A stretch of 64,000 nucleotides of DNA, taken from the NCBI RefSeq assembly GCF_900451195.1, contig NZ_UGHR01000001.1:992001-1056000 (forward strand), written 5' to 3'. The stretch's first letter is position 1. Every line of letters begins with the position of its first letter. The notes below the pieces were generated by a model. It searched no databases. It was not told the DNA's origin and saw only the letters and a program-made list of their open reading frames with translations. Origin of the DNA: Iodobacter fluviatilis. Its GTDB lineage: Bacteria > Pseudomonadota > Gammaproteobacteria > Burkholderiales > Chitinibacteraceae. The position numbers and the translations under genes are program-made. Positions 61,170 to 64,000 of this stretch are shown in pieces.

Positions 61170-62519
61170 TCAGCGAAAGACTGCAATCAGCTCTAGTTTT
61201 AAATCCGACAGCGATTGCGGAACATAAATACAAATACTGCGTGATTGCAGCATGCGTTGATAAATATCGCCTTTAGGCTCAAAGGCAAAGTAATGATTAC
61301 CTACGCGAATCGGAATCGCGGATGGCGTTTGTGCCGCGTAGGAGATGCTGACGCCGCGCATGGCCGAATTCAAAATCTTATCTACATCGTCCGGCGCGCC
61401 AATTTTAAATTTAAGCGGTACGGTTTCAATGATGCCGGATGACGATTGCTCGCTTTGAATTGACAGGTAGAAGTCAACATTTTCAAGGAAGCGATCGCTT
61501 TCCAGCCGGCCAATATGGAATGAAGGCTTCGGTGATGTGAGCGGGATCACAGCGTAACGCGCTGAAATGACGGTATCGAGCAATTCACGGATCTGTACAT
61601 CCAGCACTAGCAGGCTGTCGTGCAGGGCTTCGTGGCGGTAAGGCGGAATATCGGCCAGTGTGTAAACCGATGAGAATGTCTGCAATTCGCCACAGAATTC
61701 GGCAAGTGCACGATAAAGCTCTTCAGGGTGAAGTGGCTCACACTTTACTAAGTGATTGATGCGGGCAAAGTTGCGGTTTACCGTGTGCAGCAGCCAAAAA
61801 GAAGCGATGTCGGTGGTGCCGTATTCCATCACATTTTTGGCGCGCTCGCGGTGAGCACCGGCCAGTGCCTGGCTTTTAACCAGCAAAATATCTAATAAGC
61901 GGCGCAGATTCTGGCTGAGCTCAGGGATGGCGCTCACCGTAGTGGCGGGCGGGTAAAAACCGGCACCCAAAGACCACTGGCCTGTGGCGTCCTTCACTAA
62001 TTTTCCGAGTGGAACCGCTTCATAACCATCGCGGTTTTCTTCTTCCACCATCAGGCGGACATCCAGCTCCAGCGTGGTGAGATCAGCTTCCAGCGCCTGC
62101 GTGTATAAATCGGCCACACCCTGATGTGCGCTGCGGTAGCGGGTAGAGCGCGATGCGGTGTTTTCATTGGTTTGCGTGTTGCCGCCATAGGGCTGCAGCT
62201 CGGCAAGGCAGGCATAAAGTGTGGTGCTCACGCCCACTTGCGGCAAATCATTCAGATTACGGGATAAGGGCAGCGGCTCGGATTGCGGGGCCTGAAACAG
62301 GCTGCCATCTCTGAATAAAAGCGAGAGCGAATCTAAGCGAACCTGGCCGCCGCGCAGGGCGACTTCGTCAATCTGAAACTTCTGTAAACCCCAGCTGTGG
62401 CGGCTGAGCAACTGGCGTGTTTCAGCTTGTTGATAATCTTGCAATAAAGACTGCTGCTGGAAATGCTGCGGGCGAAGGAACATTCCTTCGCCCCATAAAA
62501 CACGTTTGGCTTTCAACAT
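61170..62519 (-). CDS. tssK: T6SS baseplate protein TssK
   Basis: 449 residues of the usual length. Family hallmarks: KRVLWGEGMFLRPQHFQQQS at the N-terminus, LPQVGVSTTLYACLAEL, GAGFYPPATTVSAIPEL, YRHEALHDSLL, and a C-terminal FEPKGDIYQRMLQSRSICIY. It links the baseplate to the TssL/TssM membrane complex. Lies between tssJ and tssL in the conserved order. Confidence 0.97.
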   Translation of the reverse strand: MLKAKRVLWGEGMFLRPQHFQQQSLLQDYQQAETRQLLSRHSWGLQKFQIDEVALRGGQVRLDSLSLLFRDGSLFQAPQSEPLPLSRNLNDLPQVGVSTTLYACLAELQPYGGNTQTNENTASRSTRYRSAHQGVADLYTQALEADLTTLELDVRLMVEEENRDGYEAVPLGKLVKDATGQWSLGAGFYPPATTVSAIPELSQNLRRLLDILLVKSQALAGAHRERAKNVMEYGTTDIASFWLLHTVNRNFARINHLVKCEPLHPEELYRALAEFCGELQTFSSVYTLADIPPYRHEALHDSLLVLDVQIRELLDTVISARYAVIPLTSPKPSFHIGRLESDRFLENVDFYLSIQSEQSSSGIIETVPLKFKIGAPDDVDKILNSAMRGVSISYAAQTPSAIPIRVGNHYFAFEPKGDIYQRMLQSRSICIYVPQSLSDLKLELIAVFR

Positions 62520-62568
62520 AGGTGTTAAGACTCCGGCAAGCCGCCGCTCCGGCAGCAGGCCACAATAG

Positions 62569-63135
62569 TTATTTAGTTTTCAGGGCTGGTTTTTTGCTGA
62601 TAAAGCCGCAGTCCGCCTTAAAACTTGCTGGCTGGCCGGGAATAAGCTGGGCTTTGGGGTGAATCACTTGCAGATAGCAATCTTGCGCTTTGATGCTGAA
62701 TTCTTTTTCGTCCCGCACATCTTCTGCATTTACCAGTACACGCCAGAGCTGGGAGTCAGGCTTGCGAAAGAAGCCAACGACGCCCAAAAATTTGGTTTCT
62801 GGGGCAATTTTGTCGTCCAGAGTGAGTGTTTTCCCGGGTAGCAGCACAAATTCATTTTGTGAAATGAGCGAGTTGCCCAGTAATTCTGTATCCGATTTTC
62901 CACTGACTAGCGAGTCAAATGTCAGGCGGTTAAATTCTTCAATTCCCTTTAATTGGTACAGCCTGAGCACCAGGGAAAGCGGCCTGCCGCTGCTGTCCCG
63001 GTTGAGCGCTGGGTCTGCTTCACCCTGAATTTTGAAGGGTTTCGGGCCGCTGCTGGCGCAGGCAGAAAGTACGAGCAGGCTGGAAACGACCAATGCCACT
63101 TTGGCGTGTTTTTTAAGTGAATGAATGAGCATCAT
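62569..63135 (-). CDS. tssJ: T6SS outer-membrane lipoprotein TssJ
   Basis: 188 residues with a lipobox (SSLLVLSACASSG). The transthyretin-like mature domain shows LSLVLRLYQLKGIEEFNRLT, LLPGKTLTLDDKIAPETKFL and VVGFFRKPDSQLWRVL. It anchors the TssM periplasmic domain to the outer membrane. First gene of the tssJKL operon; the promoter should lie in the 226-base spacer shared with the divergent peptidase gene. Confidence 0.95.
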   Translation of the reverse strand: MMLIHSLKKHAKVALVVSSLLVLSACASSGPKPFKIQGEADPALNRDSSGRPLSLVLRLYQLKGIEEFNRLTFDSLVSGKSDTELLGNSLISQNEFVLLPGKTLTLDDKIAPETKFLGVVGFFRKPDSQLWRVLVNAEDVRDEKEFSIKAQDCYLQVIHPKAQLIPGQPASFKADCGFISKKPALKTK

Positions 63136-63361
63136 CTTTGTGTTTTCAGAATAAAAAAGGGTTTAAAAATGGCATGGTAAGGGAGGATAAAAAATGGAAA
63201 TTATGCCCTCAAGGTAGAGATATATATCACGAGAAAAGGATGCGTGCATGGGGAATAAGACACGTTGGTAAAATATGATCATGAGTTATGCTTTTGTTTT
63301 GCTTAAATGTAGAATAACGGCTTAGTAAGTATCTGGGGTTCGGGTTTTGTTTGCTATCTTT

Positions 63362-64000
63362 ATGATTTTAATAGTAATATTTTTCGTTTTGGCTTGGGTC
63401 GGCTGGAGATTCTTTGTCCGTGGTTCTGTCAATACGATTGTACAGGCTGAAAATAAGGTAAAACCCGCAAGTTGCTCGGGTGCAACAAAAAAGAAGAGAA
63501 AAGATGTTGTAAGTATTTCACCTGATAAACCAGAGCATAAAGAATCATTCATAAAGAGATCTTTTTTTCATAAAAAACTGAAATTAACGCTCTTGCCTCT
63601 GGCGAGTCTGATTTTGGTTTTAGCTGTTGTCGGTATAACGCTGCATTTCAATTCCCGGCATGTTATTGCACCATTCTTGCCCCAGGAATATAGCCAGGTT
63701 GCTCATATACAAGGCACGTTTACAGAAGCCAAGCTTGAGCCACCACCCGCTTTGCCTCCGGAAGTATTTATCAGTGCTGCAGCTGCTGCTGCGCGTCCTG
63801 GTTTAGCCACTGCCAATCGGGACTGGAGCCAGCTTGATCCTCAGTTTGTGCAGACGGTTTTACAGATTATGAAAAAAATGACAGAGCGGGGTTATCCCAT
63901 GGCGCTGCTGGAAGGCTACCGAAGCCCAGAGCGTCAGGATGATCTGATCTCTCAGGCGAATGTGGTCACTAAGGCAAAAGGCGGGCAGAGCAAGCATCAA
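63362..64000 (+). CDS. Membrane-anchored M15 peptidase, TagX-like (partial)
   Basis: 213 codons from the ATG at 63362 to the window edge; the C-terminal catalytic half is missing. Two hydrophobic segments (MILIVIFFVLAWVGWRFFV; LTLLPLASLILVLAVVGITL) flank a basic cytoplasmic loop. After a proline/alanine linker, LLEGYRSPERQDDLI and TKAKGGQSKHQ match the start of the M15 D,D- or L,D-peptidase fold. TagX is a T6SS-linked peptidoglycan hydrolase in Acinetobacter. Divergent placement from tssJ suggests the same role here: opening the cell wall for T6SS assembly. Confidence 0.8.
   Translation, partial: MILIVIFFVLAWVGWRFFVRGSVNTIVQAENKVKPASCSGATKKKRKDVVSISPDKPEHKESFIKRSFFHKKLKLTLLPLASLILVLAVVGITLHFNSRHVIAPFLPQEYSQVAHIQGTFTEAKLEPPPALPPEVFISAAAAAARPGLATANRDWSQLDPQFVQTVLQIMKKMTERGYPMALLEGYRSPERQDDLISQANVVTKAKGGQSKHQ

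Overview
The window looks like chromosomal DNA of a Gram-negative betaproteobacterium. Lipoproteins with clear lipoboxes, a PqiABC envelope transport system, a type VI secretion system (T6SS), a chemoreceptor and an RlmF methyltransferase all point that way. The family mix would fit the Neisseriales/Chromobacteriaceae (for example Iodobacter), but that is a guess from gene content. I saw no rRNA, tRNA, CRISPR array or intact transposase.

Layout. 1-3.6 kb (minus): a VgrG spike followed by a DUF4123 adaptor gene that runs off the left edge. 4.2-5 kb: a lipoprotein. 5.3-7.7 kb (plus): an amino-acid ABC transporter (binding protein and two permeases) with no ATPase gene and an internal terminator. 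8.0-16.3 kb (plus): a metabolic island made of a small PRD protein, a glycine-rich SFCGS protein, DUF4312, DUF4311 and DUF4310 proteins, an amidohydrolase, DgaE-like and DgaF-like enzymes, and a large PRD/PTS-domain activator. This resembles a conserved but functionally uncharacterised cluster known from Enterococcus and Aeromonas. I read it as a PTS-like uptake system coupled to amino-sugar-acid catabolism. 16.8-33.8 kb holds ordinary chromosomal genes: an MCP, a second complete amino-acid ABC transporter with a VOC protein, a 1-Cys peroxiredoxin, a SYLF protein, pqiABC, DUF5710, DUF3016, rlmF and several lipoproteins or secreted proteins.

34.2-59.6 kb (all minus) is a T6SS effector and immunity archive. 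A complete VgrG (56501-59626) and a complete Rhs protein with a GIY-YIG-like tip (51949-56421) sit at its head. Behind them lie displaced C-terminal Rhs fragments, each with a different nuclease-like or deaminase-like tip and its own immunity gene. There is also a second, broken vgrG with a split AHH-nuclease effector and two paralogous immunity genes, plus orphan SUKH and Imm11-like immunity genes. The toxin and immunity parts are AT-rich compared with the Rhs/VgrG cores. Short palindromic or REP/MITE-like repeats lie at several breakpoints. 59.8-63.1 kb (minus) carries structural T6SS genes in the order tssJ, tssK, tssL, tssE, running into vgrG. A divergent M15 peptidase gene (TagX-like) runs off the right edge.

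How it fits together: TssJKLE supply membrane-complex and baseplate parts of the secretion machine, VgrG and Rhs are its spike and warhead, and the M15 peptidase may open the peptidoglycan for assembly. The arrayed immunity genes would protect against current and past toxins. The two ABC transporters and the PRD-controlled island look like independent nutrient-acquisition modules.
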